Below, one piece after another: positions 63,072 to 64,000 of a stretch of 64,000 nucleotides of DNA. The notes under the pieces were generated by a model, which ran no database searches, had not been told where the DNA came from, and saw only the letters and a list, made by a program, of their open reading frames with translations. How positions within the stretch are numbered: position 1 is the stretch's first letter; each line of letters begins with the position of its first letter. The position numbers and the translations under genes are program-made. The stretch covers positions 124,001 through 188,000 of the forward strand of contig WRKT01000001.1 of NCBI GenBank assembly GCA_009777995.1, in the 5' to 3' direction. This DNA is from Treponema sp. (GTDB lineage: Bacteria; Spirochaetota; Spirochaetia; Treponematales; Breznakiellaceae).

Positions 63072-64000
63072 TTAAACTTCTTCTATACCTTTTTCCCTTA
63101 GAAAATTAAGGTAAAATTCGTATTCGGATCGAAGCAATTTAGGTATATCCAGATCATAGGGACAATGGGTTTTGCATACACCGCAGTCTGTGCAGTTCTT
63201 GACCCTTGCCATATTCGCCTGTCCTTCAGGTGTAACAAATTGCTCCCATCTCATGCGCCTCAATAAAAGGCTCATTCTTGCTGCCTGCCCTATAATTATT
63301 TTCGCAGGACAAGTAGGCATGCAGTATCCGCAGAAACGGCAGAAAGAGCCTGACAATTCCTCGCGGTCCTTTTTTATCTGCGCTTCGATTTTCGCATCCA
63401 TTGCAGGGGGATTTTTTTCCAGTTCAAAAAATTGTTCCAGTTCCCAAGCATGCTGTATGCCCCAAATTGGTACGATGTTTCCGAAGCTGCGCAGAAAGGC
63501 GAAACTTGCAGTAGGGTCTTTTAAAAGTCCCCCTGACATGGCTTTCATTGCAATCACACCAACATCGTGGTCCTTGCAGAGCTGCACCAATGTCAAATCT
63601 GCATCACTTGAAAGGGGAGAGAGGGGGAACTGCATGGTATCGTAAAGACCGCTCTTAACTTCTTCAATGGCCACATCCAGTTTATGGGCTGTTATCGAAA
63701 TAAACCTGATTTTGCCCTGTTCCTTTGCCTTTAATGCAGCTTGGTAAAGCTCACTGTCTTGAGTCGGGCAGCTTCCGGGGTTATGCAACTGGTAGATATC
63801 AAGGTAATCGGTTTTAAGGTTTGTAAGACTTGTTTCCAAGTCCTTAAAAAGTGCCTCTGCTGTTGAAGCATGGGATTTCGAGGCTATGATAATTTCACTT
63901 CGAACATGGCTTAGAGCCATTCCAATTTTCTCTTCGCTATTGGTATAGCCCCTTGCAGTATCATAAAAATTAATACCCCCTGCATAAGCTTTCTGTAGTA
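63072..64000 (-). CDS. Aldo/keto reductase with C-terminal 4Fe-4S motifs (runs off right edge)
   Basis: The frame stays open beyond 63920 to the window edge: the upstream codons read AYAGGINFYDTARGYTNSEE, the AKR motif with catalytic Asp and Tyr. Catalytic Lys (IIIASKSHA) and His (IYQLHNPG) are also present, so unlike the gene at 61096 the full tetrad is intact. The C-terminal part has CRFCGYCMPTCP and CTDCGVCKTHCPYDL, two ferredoxin-like cluster motifs. It probably reduces an aldehyde or ketone with NAD(P)H. The N-terminus, about 30 residues, is outside the window. Confidence 0.88.
   Translation of the reverse strand, partial: LQKAYAGGINFYDTARGYTNSEEKIGMALSHVRSEIIIASKSHASTAEALFKDLETSLTNLKTDYLDIYQLHNPGSCPTQDSELYQAALKAKEQGKIRFISITAHKLDVAIEEVKSGLYDTMQFPLSPLSSDADLTLVQLCKDHDVGVIAMKAMSGGLLKDPTASFAFLRSFGNIVPIWGIQHAWELEQFFELEKNPPAMDAKIEAQIKKDREELSGSFCRFCGYCMPTCPAKIIIGQAARMSLLLRRMRWEQFVTPEGQANMARVKNCTDCGVCKTHCPYDLDIPKLLRSEYEFYLNFLREKGIEEV

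Noticed and set aside
63046-63112. Terminator hairpin between the acetyltransferase and the aldo/keto reductase (AAGGTATA with TATACCTT)
   Set aside because: The arms are short, the loop is about 40 bases, and the right arm is inside the reductase gene.

Overview
The window looks like a chromosome segment of a Treponema-like spirochaete; this is an inference from protein style, not from an rRNA marker. The strongest hint is the secreted substrate-binding proteins, whose signal peptides end in an FA-G-G-R-Q type junction common in treponemes. The window is almost fully coding: I found no gene-free stretch longer than about 140 bases and no tRNA, rRNA, CRISPR array or transposase.

Layout. (1) 1-517: the start of gltX running off the left edge, and a small YgiT-type zinc-finger protein. 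(2) 537-11773: an RpiR-type regulator, an M20 peptidase, a NimA-like flavoprotein and a complete five-gene oligopeptide ABC transporter (system A), flanked by two paralogous M14 carboxypeptidases. (3) 11770-14174: a three-gene ABC-2 type exporter. (4) 14178-21229: a type I restriction-modification cassette (hsdM, dinD, hsdS, hsdR), visibly AT-rich and bracketed by near-identical 28-base palindromic repeats. (5) 21246-28074: one minus-strand operon with an MFS permease, a cytosolic SxxK serine hydrolase, meso-diaminopimelate dehydrogenase and a Pot-type ABC importer. (6) 28199-38702: a second oligopeptide system (B) with two tandem binding proteins, followed by a small membrane protein, an N-acyl-D-amino-acid deacylase and a DppA-type M55 D-aminopeptidase. 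(7) 38686-46029: a C26 glutamine-amidotransferase-like hydrolase, an M20 amidohydrolase, a large secreted C39-like cysteine peptidase, a second SxxK hydrolase and a second D-aminoacylase. (8) 46018-60994: a minus-strand block with M14 peptidase, S66 LD-carboxypeptidase, NamZ-like exo-muramidase and NagZ, then a third oligopeptide system (C) with another NamZ-like gene and two binding proteins. (9) 61096-64000: two iron-sulfur aldo/keto reductases around a GNAT acetyltransferase.

The unifying theme is uptake and dismantling of peptidoglycan fragments and D-amino-acid peptides. Each enzyme class has a counterpart in the Bacillus subtilis murein-recycling loci (ybbIHFEADCBK and dppABCDE-ykfABCD), but here they are combined with three peptide importers and, unusually, NamZ and NagZ lack signal peptides. 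My model is that intact muropeptides are imported by systems B and C and cut in the cytoplasm by NamZ, NagZ, LD-carboxypeptidase, M14 peptidases, D-aminopeptidase and D-aminoacylases. The diaminopimelate dehydrogenase operon may use the released diaminopimelate. Substrates are not proven by sequence.
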